Part shown: positions 50,093 to 59,368 of the stretch, one piece after another
Position numbering within the stretch: the stretch's first letter is position 1
Layout of the letters: each line of letters starts with the position of its first letter
Origin: Onchocerca lupi
Lineage: Eukaryota > Nematoda > Chromadorea > Rhabditida > Onchocercidae
NCBI GenBank assembly: GCA_028564675.1
Contig: JAOVVO010000020.1
Span: forward strand, 1-64,000
DNA: 64,000 bases
Direction: 5' to 3'
The notes under the pieces: generated by a model
Told to the model about the DNA's origin: nothing
Database searches by the model: none
Seen by the model: only the letters and a program-made list of their open reading frames with translations
Program-made: the position numbers and the translations under genes

Positions 50093-52744
50093 ATGTCAGA
50101 CTTTGCTGTAATTTTAACAGCTATTCTTATGTTTTTCATTTTCATATTGTTGCTCCTTTTTCTAAAGGGAATGACAAATAGGAGAATAATAAAATCTTTT
50201 AGAAAAATTGTTCAACAAATAAATGCATTAGAGCAGAAAATGCAGAGCTTATCTGATGAGGAACTTGCTAGTAAGACTGAGGAGTTTAAACGGGAATTAA
50301 AGAATGGGAAGACATTAAATAGCCTTCTCGTACCTGCTTTTGCAGTTGTACGTGAAGCCTCTCGTAGGTTTCTTAACATGAGACACTTCGATGTTCAGCT
50401 AATTGGTGGGATGGTTCTTCATAATGGCATGATATCAGAAATGAAAACAGGAGAGGGGAAGACGCTTGTTGCAACTTTAGCTGCATACCTTAATTCTTTG
50501 GAAGGAAAAGGCGTACATGTTGTAACTGTTAACGACTACCTTGCAAAACGTGATGCAGAATGGATGAGAAAGTTATATAATTTTCTTGGGGTCTCTGTTG
50601 CGTTTATTACAAATGATTTGACAGATGCAGAGAGGAAAGAAGCTTATAGTGCAGATATTGTGTATTCAACAAACAATGAACTTGCTTTTGATTACCTTCG
50701 AGATAATATGAAATTTTCTCAAGAAGATATGGTTCAGAAAGGTTTCAATTATGCGATAGTAGATGAAGTAGACTCCATATTGATCGATGAAGCGCGGACT
50801 CCGCTTATTATTTCTGGTCCAATTGAGGAAAATAATCAGATATATAAACTCATAAATAAAATAGTTATTAAATTAATTGATTCTGATTATGAGGTAGATA
50901 AAAAGGGTAGGGCAGTGTTCCTTACTGAAGACGGTATTTCACGGGTGGAAGAGCTACTTAGGTCATATAATCTCATTTCTGAGGATTCTTCATTATATGA
51001 TACCAACAATATGGTGATGACTCACTATGTAGATCAAGCATTACGTGCTCATAAGCTGTTTACTGCTGATAAAGATTATATAATAAAGGACGGTAAGGTA
51101 ATGATTATCGATGAGTTTACTGGACGCATCATAGAAAGTAGAAGATATTCTGATGGTCTTCATCAGGCACTTGAAGCGAAAGAGAATCTTGAGATTCAAC
51201 ATGAGAACCAAACTTTAGCATCAGTCACATTTCAGAATTATTTTCGTATGTACAATAAGCTCTCTGGTATGACTGCAACAGCAGCAACAGAAGCAGAAGA
51301 GTTCCGTGATATATATAGGCTAAATGTAGTGAAAATTCCAACTAATGTGCCTGTAAAGAGAATAGATATTGACGATGAAATTTATGGCACAGAAAAAGAA
51401 AAGTTTAATGCTGTATTAAAATTTGTAGAGGAATGCCACAAACGCCTTCAACCGATCCTTGTTGGCACAGTAAGTATTGAGAATTCTGAGAAGCTTTCTG
51501 CGCTTTTGCGAAGCCACTCTCTTAAGCATTCAGTGTTGAACGCTCGTTATCATGAACAAGAGGCGTATATAATAGCACAAGCTGGAGCACCAGGAAGTAT
51601 TACTATAGCAACTAATATGGCAGGACGTGGAACTGATATTCAGCTTGGCAGAAATGCTGAAATGATAGCGAAAGTGGAGCTGAAAAAGATAAAAAATGCT
51701 GATGAAAGAGAAAAAAAATACCGAGAGATAGTTGAAAGAGTAAAAAGAGATAGGGAAATTGCTATAAAAGCTGGTGGTTTATGTGTTATTGGAACTGAGA
51801 GACATGAAAGTAGGAGAATAGATGATCAATTACGTGGTCGTTCTGGTCGCCAAGGTGATCCTGGACTTTCTAAGTTCTTTTTATCACTTGAAGATGATTT
51901 AATGAGAATATTTGGCTCTGATAGGATGAGGAACTTTTTACAAAGGGTAGGGCTAAGGGATAACGAAGCTATTCATCATCCATGGCTCAATAAGGCACTT
52001 GAGAAGGCACAGAAAAAAGTTGAAGCTCGAAACTATGATGTGCGAAAATCTCTGCTTAAATTTGATGACGTGATTAATAATCAACGCAAAGTTATTTTTG
52101 AGCAGAGAAATCACATCTTAGGGAATGAAATCAATGGTTTATTTGAAGTATATAGTGAAGTAAATAAAGGGATAATAGAAGGTGTGGTACAAAGTGGTTA
52201 TTATGAGGATTATGTTGAAGATCTTGTTAAAGAATTCTATACAAGGTATGGGTTAATACTTAATAAAGAGGTATTAGCAGAATTTTTGAATAAACAAGAA
52301 GCATTAGATTATGTAAATGATAAGATACAGAAGTTTTTTGCTAAGAAAGAAGAGTATTTCAATAGTCAACACACTACAGATTTATGGAACAAGGTAGTAA
52401 AGCAAGTGATGGTCATGACACTTGATCATTTATGGAGGGAACACCTTTCAATTTTAGAGAGGTTAAGACAAAGCATAAATTTACGTGCCATGGGGCAGAA
52501 AGATCCACTGAATGAATTTAAACGCGAAGCTTTTCTGATGTTTGAGTCAATGCTTGAAAAATGGAAAGAGATCACTGTTCATCGTCTAGCTTACTTCAAG
52601 TTGGCAGATAACCAAGAAGTGAGTAAGAGGTTATATTTTACTAAAAGAAGCAATTTGCCAAAAGTTGCAAGAAACGATAAATGTCCTTGTAACTCGGGCA
52701 AAAAATATAAGCACTGTCATGGTGCGATTACTTTGATAAATTAG
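50093..52744 (+). CDS. secA: preprotein translocase ATPase SecA
   Basis: Motor that drives unfolded preproteins through SecYEG. It has 883 residues from the ATG at 50093. Motor domain motifs are MKTGEGKTLVATLAAYLNSL (Walker A), VDEVDSILIDEARTPLIISG (DEAD-type Walker B) and TNMAGRGTDIQLG, QLRGRSGRQGDPG of NBD2. The C-terminal zinc finger CPCNSGKKYKHCHGA is intact and would bind SecB or lipids. The start is unusual: before the conserved NRRIIKSFRKIVQQINALE there are 26 strongly hydrophobic residues (FAVILTAILMFFIFILLLLF). An ATG at 50129 would give a start nearer to other SecA proteins but is still hydrophobic. Ribosome-binding sequences are weak at both. Confidence 0.96.
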   Translation: MSDFAVILTAILMFFIFILLLLFLKGMTNRRIIKSFRKIVQQINALEQKMQSLSDEELASKTEEFKRELKNGKTLNSLLVPAFAVVREASRRFLNMRHFDVQLIGGMVLHNGMISEMKTGEGKTLVATLAAYLNSLEGKGVHVVTVNDYLAKRDAEWMRKLYNFLGVSVAFITNDLTDAERKEAYSADIVYSTNNELAFDYLRDNMKFSQEDMVQKGFNYAIVDEVDSILIDEARTPLIISGPIEENNQIYKLINKIVIKLIDSDYEVDKKGRAVFLTEDGISRVEELLRSYNLISEDSSLYDTNNMVMTHYVDQALRAHKLFTADKDYIIKDGKVMIIDEFTGRIIESRRYSDGLHQALEAKENLEIQHENQTLASVTFQNYFRMYNKLSGMTATAATEAEEFRDIYRLNVVKIPTNVPVKRIDIDDEIYGTEKEKFNAVLKFVEECHKRLQPILVGTVSIENSEKLSALLRSHSLKHSVLNARYHEQEAYIIAQAGAPGSITIATNMAGRGTDIQLGRNAEMIAKVELKKIKNADEREKKYREIVERVKRDREIAIKAGGLCVIGTERHESRRIDDQLRGRSGRQGDPGLSKFFLSLEDDLMRIFGSDRMRNFLQRVGLRDNEAIHHPWLNKALEKAQKKVEARNYDVRKSLLKFDDVINNQRKVIFEQRNHILGNEINGLFEVYSEVNKGIIEGVVQSGYYEDYVEDLVKEFYTRYGLILNKEVLAEFLNKQEALDYVNDKIQKFFAKKEEYFNSQHTTDLWNKVVKQVMVMTLDHLWREHLSILERLRQSINLRAMGQKDPLNEFKREAFLMFESMLEKWKEITVHRLAYFKLADNQEVSKRLYFTKRSNLPKVARNDKCPCNSGKKYKHCHGAITLIN

Positions 52745-53477
52745 CAGCTATGGTCTGCTTGTCTTTATATTAGCTAACTTTATTTAACTTACCATATCAT
52801 AGTAAGCGCTCTGATTTTACTTGTAAAGAAGGCTTAAGTTCTCTTCTTTTAGTGGTTTTGTCGGTTTATTAGATATGTTTTCATTTCTTTAATGGTCTTA
52901 ATTGTAAGACCTGCTATAGTTGTAGCTACAATTGGAAATAATATACTCTGGTATATAAAGGCGCTAGAGAGTCTAATTTAGTTATTGGAATAATAACATA
53001 TGCAACAAGGACGGTTCAGTTACGACGCTTGTAATATGAATAATCAACTTAAGCATATAATTTATAATTACTTTTAACGATGCTTATATTATGGTTAATA
53101 TGAATCTACAAATAAGGAAGTTGTAATGAGAACTGCAATTAATGGTACTATAGAAATGTAGCTGATAATTATACCTGGTTATCAGGGGGTGGAGGTCTAG
53201 TGAAAGTGCTTGGTATAAGACCGATTGAAATACTTAGTGTGACTTCTATTATTGCTAATATTTTTACTATTGTTGAATAATTTAAGCAAATACTCTGCTT
53301 CTTTTTATGGTTACGGTTTTCTAAAGGTTTATCTTGTATTCTAAAGTTTATGTAAGTGATTTATATGCTGCTTACAACATATAAATCACTCTTAAATATA
53401 AGTTTAAGGCTACTTAAGGTAACAGCAGGTAAAATGCAAAGAGGCTAGTTAGCTTTCTTTATTGTCAATATCGCTTT
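52745..53477. other. gene-free stretch between secA and nrdB
   Basis: About 730 bases between two converging genes; no gene, RNA or repeat could be recognised. Confidence 0.4.
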
Positions 53478-54446
53478 TTAGCGAAAAGCCTCTTCCCATG
53501 TGCCTTGAGTTGCTGCACGGCTATATTCTGTTACTTTGTTTTCAAAGAAGTTTGTATGTTCTACACCATTTAATATTTCATCAAGCCATGGAAGAGGATT
53601 ATTACTAATGTTATACATGGGTTTCAAATCCAATTGTATTAACCGTCTGTTTGCTATGTAGCGTATATAACTGCGTACTTCCTCCGCAGATAATCCTTCA
53701 ACGTCTCCTAAATTAAAAGCGAGCTTTATAAATTCATCTTCGAGTCCAACAATAGTGCGACATGCAGAATACAGTTCCTCTTTGAACTCCTCATCCCAAA
53801 TTTCATTATTCTCTTTAATAAAAGTATTAAACAAATTAATAATTGAATTAGTGTGCAAAGTTTCGTCACGTGCTGACCAGGCAATTATTTGTCCCATGCC
53901 TTTCATTTTTCCAAAGCGTTGAAAATTGAGTAAAATTGCAAATGATGCAAATAGCTGCAATCCTTCAGTAAACGCACCAAACACTGCTAGAGTTTTAGCT
54001 ACGTGTTTTTTATCGTGTTTTTTATTCTCCTCAAACTCTAGCATGTACTCATACTTCTTTCTTGTAGCATCATATTTTAAAAATGCTTGATACTCACTTT
54101 CTGGCATACCAATTGTATCTAGAAGGTATGAATAGGCTGCAATGTGTATGGTCTCCATGTTGGAAAAGCTTGCAAGCATCATGCATATTTCTGTTGGTTT
54201 AAATATATTTGTGTAATGTCTCATGTAGCAATTATTCACTTCAATATCTGCTTGGGTGAAGAACCTGAAAATCTGAGTTAGGAGGTTTTTTTCTATACTC
54301 GAAAGTTTAGTTTTCCAATCATTCACATCGTCAGCAAGTGAAACTTCTTCAGGTATCCAATGTATCCTTTGTTGCTGTAGCCACGCATCATATGCCCAAG
54401 GATAATTAAAAGGTTTATATATTGGGTCTGATTCTAACAATGACAT
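53478..54446 (-). CDS. nrdB: ribonucleoside-diphosphate reductase, beta (small) subunit
   Basis: Holds the di-iron tyrosyl radical that starts reduction of ribonucleotides in NrdA, supplying dNTPs. It has 322 residues, shorter than E. coli NrdB (376). Metal ligands lie in ADIEVNNCYMRHY, in NMETIHIAAYSYLL (Glu and His) and in WSARDETLHTNSII. The Tyr seven residues after the Glu in ETIHIAAY is the expected radical Tyr, so the tyrosyl-radical class rather than the Phe-type chlamydial class is indicated. The C-terminal tail EEAFR is short. nrdA is not in this window. Confidence 0.94.
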   Translation of the reverse strand: MSLLESDPIYKPFNYPWAYDAWLQQQRIHWIPEEVSLADDVNDWKTKLSSIEKNLLTQIFRFFTQADIEVNNCYMRHYTNIFKPTEICMMLASFSNMETIHIAAYSYLLDTIGMPESEYQAFLKYDATRKKYEYMLEFEENKKHDKKHVAKTLAVFGAFTEGLQLFASFAILLNFQRFGKMKGMGQIIAWSARDETLHTNSIINLFNTFIKENNEIWDEEFKEELYSACRTIVGLEDEFIKLAFNLGDVEGLSAEEVRSYIRYIANRRLIQLDLKPMYNISNNPLPWLDEILNGVEHTNFFENKVTEYSRAATQGTWEEAFR

Positions 54447-54580
54447 AGGGCACCTAATTATTTTCTAAAGTTAATATTATATTAGGCGATACCAAAAATC
54501 AGTCAATTTAACTTTTATAAAATTTGACTATAGGTAGTTTGCTAGTATATTGTAATTTCACAGTAATTTATCTCAGAGAA

Positions 54581-54919
54581 ATGCGAGTATTGACATACTT
54601 AGTTCTATTATTTTTAATAAACTGCACGAACACTATTTACAATCACGGAATTTCAGACATTAGTGTTGAGTTATGGGACAAGATAAAAATAGGTGATGAC
54701 AAAGAAAAAGTGGTTCACACTTTGGGATCACCCACATTAATATCTCAATTTGATGAAAATATTTGGTATTATATTTCATATAAAATAAGACAATCCAATT
54801 TCTTAGGAAAAAGAAAGTATAGCAGTAAATCTCTGCAGATTTCATTCAACCAAGATGATAAAGTTTTAGATATAAAAGAAATTAACATTTCAGAAAGAAC
54901 CTTGGCTGTTATTAATTGA
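54581..54919 (+). CDS. bamE: outer membrane assembly lipoprotein BamE (SmpA/OmlA family)
   Basis: Small lipoprotein of the BAM complex that inserts beta-barrel proteins into the outer membrane. I take the ATG at 54581 (MRVLTYLVLLFLINCTN), which places a lipobox LINC at residues 12-15, giving 112 residues; the frame is open upstream from 54524 but that would bury the signal peptide. After the acylated Cys, the SmpA/OmlA core reads WDKIKIGDDKEKVVHTLGSP with FDENIWYYISYK, the typical G-x-s-x-x-V-x-x-LGxP..w.Y pattern. It is divergent from nrdB. Confidence 0.85.
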   Translation: MRVLTYLVLLFLINCTNTIYNHGISDISVELWDKIKIGDDKEKVVHTLGSPTLISQFDENIWYYISYKIRQSNFLGKRKYSSKSLQISFNQDDKVLDIKEINISERTLAVIN

Positions 54920-55339
54920 AAGTCTATTCAGATTTTTCTGTTGGCATACTGCAGTTCATTAGTGGTGTCTTTCAAAGATTAACATGTAGTGGAATGATGG
55001 TTGTTGATAACTTGAGTTATTTTGGCTATAAATGCTTAAAGATTTACTAGATAGAAAGAAGACAGAAGAAACCTAAAGTAGCTAGTGTTTAGATTCTTTC
55101 TTGCTTATTCGACATCTTTTGCTATTATAAAGTATTTTATAAGTACGTTTCAACTTTTGCAAGCAAAATTTAGAAATTTTATAAAGATGTGAAGTTGCAC
55201 ATAATGCAAAATTTAAGCGAAGTTATCAAATACTTTAAGTTTTTTGTTATTAGTTTATACAAATTACAAAAGTAAATAACTTTAGTGTTATAGTAAAGGA
55301 AACGGAAGAATTTTTGATTAGGTGACTTTGGAAGCGAAG
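54920..55339. other. gene-free stretch between bamE and tRNA-Gly
   Basis: About 420 AT-rich bases. The frame 55179-55397 on the minus strand is chance sequence that runs through the tRNA. Confidence 0.4.
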
Positions 55340-55412
55340 AGCGGGAGAAGGGGTTCGAACCCTCGACCTCAACCTTGGCAAGGTTGCGTTCTACCAACTG
55401 AACTACTTCCGC
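55340..55412 (-). tRNA. tRNA-Gly (anticodon GCC)
   Basis: Cloverleaf of 73 nt, no encoded CCA. The acceptor 5' strand is GCGGAAG and the 3' strand CTCCCGC, so all pairs form except 5-68 (A opposite C). The anticodon stem CAACC/GGTTG holds the loop TTGCCAA. The T-loop is TTCGAAC and the discriminator is T, as usual for bacterial tRNA-Gly. Confidence 0.93.
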
Positions 55413-55563
55413 AGTTAACCTAATTCTTAAATTATAGGTATAAACAACAATTTGTAAACCCCAATATATGCTTGAAATTTAAAGGGCTATATTTATTTAT
55501 ATATTTGTGTACTTAAAACTCACTTTCAATTATTATTAGTCTTTCAATATTCCGTAAAGCCTT

Positions 55564-56184
55564 ATGAGGATATTTATATATGAAGATGACTTACCCGCTA
55601 GCTTAATACCAGATAACATAAGGTCTATAGCTGTTGATACAGAGGCAATGGGGCTGCTTCATGGCAGAGATAGATTATGTCTTGTGCAACTTTCTTTTAA
55701 CGATGGAAGTGCTCATTTAATTCAATTCAGGAACAATTATACAGCTCCAAATTTAAGAAAAATATTAGGTAATGAAAATATAACTAAAATATTTCACTTT
55801 GCACGGTTTGATGTTAGCATAATACGTTACTATTTAGGGATTTGGGCAGTGCCGTGCTATTGCACAAAAATAGCTTCACGTTTGGTTCGCACTTATACAG
55901 ATAATCATAGTTTAAAGGAGTTATGCTTGGAGCTACTTGATATCAAATTAAATAAACAGCAACAATCCTCTGATTGGGGAAGTAAGAATTTAACGGACAA
56001 GCAGAAAAGTTATGCTGCATCTGATATTTTATATCTTCATAAAATAAAGGAAAAGCTAGATTCGATGCTGGAGCGTGAAAACAGAAAAGAGTTGGCACAG
56101 AAATGCTTTGAATTTCTTCCTACTCGTGTTAGATTAGATCTAATGGGATGGGGAAATATGGATATTTTTAATCACCAGATGTAA
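55564..56184 (+). CDS. rnd: ribonuclease D-like 3'-5' exonuclease (short form)
   Basis: DEDD-family exonuclease for tRNA 3' processing or RNA turnover. It has 206 residues, consisting of the catalytic domain only, without the two HRDC domains of E. coli RNase D (375); this short form is normal in alphaproteobacteria. Motif I is VDTEAMGL (Asp and Glu), motif II includes KIFHFARFDVSII, and motif III is YAASDILYLHKI with the Tyr and Asp. It is followed 116 bases later by trxA. A start at ATG 55564 (MRIFIYEDDLPASLIPDNIR) follows GCCTT. Confidence 0.9.
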   Translation: MRIFIYEDDLPASLIPDNIRSIAVDTEAMGLLHGRDRLCLVQLSFNDGSAHLIQFRNNYTAPNLRKILGNENITKIFHFARFDVSIIRYYLGIWAVPCYCTKIASRLVRTYTDNHSLKELCLELLDIKLNKQQQSSDWGSKNLTDKQKSYAASDILYLHKIKEKLDSMLERENRKELAQKCFEFLPTRVRLDLMGWGNMDIFNHQM

Positions 56185-56300
56185 CAGAAGTTTTTGCTTA
56201 TGTGGAGGCTTTATGACAATTTTTCAGGTTATCTAGTAATAATTTAATTGATTATTTACTGGCAGGTGCGTTATATTGTATGAATTAAGTTAAGTATTTT

Positions 56301-56624
56301 ATGAATGACGATATTATATCAATAGATGACCAAAGTTTTAAGTCTGAAGTTACCGATTATAAAGGGTTTGTATTAGTAGATTTTTGGGCTGAGTGGTGTA
56401 GACCATGTAAAAGTTTAATGCCACGTATTGAACAATTAGCCCGAGATAAAACGGGCAAGATCAAGATCTGCAAGTTCAATGTAGGTGAAGGAACTGAGGT
56501 TCCAAGTAAATGTGGAATTCAATCTATACCTACTTTAATCATATTTCAAGATGGTAAAGAAATTGCACGTAAAACTGGTACGATAGATGATTTATCAAGT
56601 TGGGTTGATAGTGAGATAAGCTAA
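56301..56624 (+). CDS. trxA: thioredoxin with a WCRPC active site
   Basis: Small redox protein reducing disulfides, for example in ribonucleotide reductase. 107 residues with normal TrxA fold signals: VLVDFWAEWCRPCKSLMP (Cys33, Cys36), KICKFNVGE, and the cis-Pro segment GIQSIPTLIIFQDGKE. The active site is W-C-R-P-C, with Arg in place of the usual Gly34. E. coli studies show residues between the Cys tune redox potential and partner choice, so this copy may behave differently from standard thioredoxin. Confidence 0.93.
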   Translation: MNDDIISIDDQSFKSEVTDYKGFVLVDFWAEWCRPCKSLMPRIEQLARDKTGKIKICKFNVGEGTEVPSKCGIQSIPTLIIFQDGKEIARKTGTIDDLSSWVDSEIS

Positions 56625-56663
56625 TGACAAGTTTATTTTTGTGTGTATTATAAATCCTAATGA

Positions 56664-56739
56664 ATGGGATTGTAGCTCAGTTGGTTAGAGCAGTTCGCTC
56701 ATAACGAATTGGTCGTAGGTTCGAGTCCTACCAATCCCA
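56664..56739 (+). tRNA. tRNA with CAT anticodon (Met elongator or Ile2)
   Basis: Cloverleaf of 76 nt, no encoded CCA. The acceptor GGGATTG pairs with CAATCCC. The anticodon stem GTTCG/CGAAT encloses the loop CTCATAA with anticodon CAT. The T-loop is TTCGAGT and the discriminator is A. The first base pair G1-C72 rules against initiator tRNA, which has an unpaired position 1. Whether the C34 is modified to lysidine (Ile2) or the tRNA is elongator Met cannot be decided by eye. Confidence 0.9.
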
Positions 56740-57104
56740 CCGTAGCATATATACAACAACACCATTATTGATATTCTTTAATGATTTTTGCTGCTAATAC
56801 AGGTTTAAAACAAAAACTTTATATAACATAAACAGTGAGGTTAATTTATTATGATAGTTTAGATTTTTACCTATGTATAATATATTGTTAGTTAATGTAG
56901 CTTAAAGTATAGTTGTTATATATTTATTTTTTTTAACTGTAATATATAAGATAGTCTAGATTAGGAAAGTTATTAATACGCCATGAGAATTTATATGGTA
57001 ATTTATTTTAATAACACATTGCTAGTTTAGGTAAATCGTGGAGAGAATTTTAAGAAAAAGTTTATTGTTTTATAGTATAATATTGAAACTTAGTCAAAAA
57101 ATAT

Positions 57105-57398
57105 ATGAGAATCTTGCCAAATAACCTGCAGAATAACTACTATACTTTGGAACTTCTTGTTAAAGTTGAAAAAATAGAAATACGAGAATTGAACTGTAAA
57201 TTTAAGCCATTTAAAGTTCTATCTGCATCACTGACAAATAGAAGTTTTAGTTTAGATTAAGTTGCCTTAGCTCGACGTACACTTGATACCACTAGAACAA
57301 AAATAGCTAAATTCAAGCGTTTCATTATATATTACTTGTTAAATGGTATATTTCTTACTATTATATCCAATAAAACCTTTCCAATATTTGGATCATGA
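57105..57398 (+). pseudogene. small unknown gene with one in-frame TAA
   Basis: From the ATG at 57105 (MRILPNNLQNNYYTLELLVK) 97 codons are open to a TGA at 57396, except for a single TAA at codon 52 (57258-57260). After the stop the frame still reads ALARRTLDTTRTKIAKFKRF and then a hydrophobic stretch LLNGIFLTIISNKTF. It ends 37 bases before the helicase gene on the same strand. The family is not recognised. It could be a recently killed small gene or chance; the length with one stop favours the former slightly. Confidence 0.35.
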
Positions 57399-57435
57399 GT
57401 TTGATTTTACGAAGTTGTAATCTATAGAACTGCAA

Positions 57436-59352
57436 ATGGGCGATTATCTCTCACTGCTGAATCCAGAACAACAATTAGCTGTAACTAATGTAGATGGGCC
57501 AGTTTTGATATTGGCAGGAGCTGGGACGGGAAAAACGAGAACCATTACTTCAAGGATAGCACATATAATTAAAAATGGTTACGCTAGTTCTAATGGGATA
57601 TTAGCGGTTACATTTACTAACAAAGCTGCAACTGAAATGGTATCGAGAGTGCTTGAACTTACGGGTGCAAATATACCATGGCTTGGTACCTTTCATGCGA
57701 TTGCAGCAAAAATTTTGCGCCGTCATGCCGAAATTGTGGGTTTAAACTCTAATTTCACGATCATTGATATGGATGACCAATTACAGGTAATAAAAAATAT
57801 TATTAATGAAATAAACCCTGACTACTTCTTAGAGAAATGTAAGACCGTCATGAGTGTTATTCAGCAATGGAAAGAGAAGTGTTTGTTGCCATCTGGAGTG
57901 GGGAGCATTCAGTCACTTAGACCTTTATATGTAACTGCACTTAAAGTTTATAACCAATATCAAGAAAGGTTGAAGTTCCTTAATTCTGTTGATTTTGGTG
58001 ATCTATTATTATACAACATACAGCTTTTTGATCAAGAAGCTGAAACTTTATCCTACTATCAAAACAAGTTTAAATATATTGTGGTAGATGAATATCAAGA
58101 TACAAATGCAATACAATATCTTTGGCTGAAATACTTAGCAAAAGGACATTCGAATATTTGTTGTGTAGGAGATGACGATCAGTCAATATACAGTTGGCGT
58201 GGTGCAGAAGTTGAAAATATTTTGAAATTTTCTAACGATTTTAAAAATACAAAAACCGTCAAATTGGAGTGTAACTACAGATCGACATCCCACATACTTG
58301 CGACTGCGTCATATATTATCAATCATAACAAAACCCGCTTAGAAAAAAAATTATGGACAGCAAATACTGAAGGGGAAAAGGTAAATCTGATAAAATTATG
58401 GGATGGCAAGGCTGAAGCAAGGTTTATAAGTGAACAGATATTAAAACTCAACAAATATAGATTTAGTGACATTGCGGTGCTGGTAAGAGCTATTTTTCAG
58501 ACTAGAATCCTAGAAGAATATTTTATAAAGTATTCAATTCCCTATAAAATTATAAGCGGCGTAAAATTCTATGAACGCCAGGAAATTAGAGACATAATTG
58601 CATATTTAAGACTCGTTGTGAACATCAATGATGACTTGGCTTTTGAAAGGATCATAAATCGGCCAAAGCGGAATATAGGAACTACAACTCTGAAAAAGAT
58701 ATATACGATTGCTCAAGATAACAAGACTTCTTTTTTTGAGTCAGCAAGAGCACTAGTCGATAGCAATCAAGTAATTGGAAGGATTAAGTTTTCACTCAAT
58801 GATTTTTTAAGTAAGATTGAAGCTTGGAAAAAGGTAATAAGCATAAAGCCATTGCATAAATTTGTTAAAATCGTAGCAAATCAATCAGGATATATGGAAA
58901 TGCTTGAAAATGAGGAAGTGATAGGTTTAACTCGGATGGAAAACGTTAAAGAACTTATTTCATCTTTAAAAAATTTCGATAATATCACAACTTTCTTGGA
59001 GCATGTAAGTTTGGTGACGGAAATGGATAACATGAGTGGTGATGACACTGTATATGTTATGACTCTTCATGCAGCTAAAGGACTTGAGTTTCCATGCGTG
59101 TTTTTACCTGGCTGGGAAGAGGGATTATTTCCTCATCAAAAATCCTTTGAAGATAAAAGTGGTAGAGCTTTAGAGGAAGAAAGAAGACTTGCATATGTCG
59201 GAATAACTAGAGCAAAAGAAAGGTTAATTATTTCATGTGCAAGTAAAAGGGAAATGAATAACCAGTGGCAATCGATGTATACTTCGCGATTTATCAAGGA
59301 ACTACCAAGGGAGAATATTGAGATAATTAGGAGTAACATTGCTTACTGCTAA
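57436..59352 (+). CDS. uvrD: UvrD/PcrA-type DNA helicase (superfamily 1A)
   Basis: 3'-5' DNA helicase for excision repair, mismatch repair and clearing of replication blocks. It has 638 residues, shorter than E. coli UvrD (720), as is common in reduced genomes. SF1 motifs in order: Q motif LLNPEQQLAVTNVDGPVLIL, Walker A GAGTGKTRT (residues ~29-37), FTNKAATEM (Ia), VDEYQDTN (II), GDDDQSIYSWRGAEV (III), NYRST (IV), VMTLHAAKGLEFPCVFLPGW (V) and EERRLAYVGITRAKERL (VI). Rep is the near relative that cannot be excluded by sight. The ATG at 57436 opens MGDYLSLLNPEQQ. Confidence 0.93.
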   Translation: MGDYLSLLNPEQQLAVTNVDGPVLILAGAGTGKTRTITSRIAHIIKNGYASSNGILAVTFTNKAATEMVSRVLELTGANIPWLGTFHAIAAKILRRHAEIVGLNSNFTIIDMDDQLQVIKNIINEINPDYFLEKCKTVMSVIQQWKEKCLLPSGVGSIQSLRPLYVTALKVYNQYQERLKFLNSVDFGDLLLYNIQLFDQEAETLSYYQNKFKYIVVDEYQDTNAIQYLWLKYLAKGHSNICCVGDDDQSIYSWRGAEVENILKFSNDFKNTKTVKLECNYRSTSHILATASYIINHNKTRLEKKLWTANTEGEKVNLIKLWDGKAEARFISEQILKLNKYRFSDIAVLVRAIFQTRILEEYFIKYSIPYKIISGVKFYERQEIRDIIAYLRLVVNINDDLAFERIINRPKRNIGTTTLKKIYTIAQDNKTSFFESARALVDSNQVIGRIKFSLNDFLSKIEAWKKVISIKPLHKFVKIVANQSGYMEMLENEEVIGLTRMENVKELISSLKNFDNITTFLEHVSLVTEMDNMSGDDTVYVMTLHAAKGLEFPCVFLPGWEEGLFPHQKSFEDKSGRALEEERRLAYVGITRAKERLIISCASKREMNNQWQSMYTSRFIKELPRENIEIIRSNIAYC

Positions 59353-59368
59353 AATAGGCAAAATTTAT

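Noticed and set aside
56664..56739. Initiator tRNA-fMet
   Set aside because: The acceptor starts with a G-C pair at 1-72, whereas initiator tRNAs have an unpaired position 1; Met elongator or Ile2 fits better.
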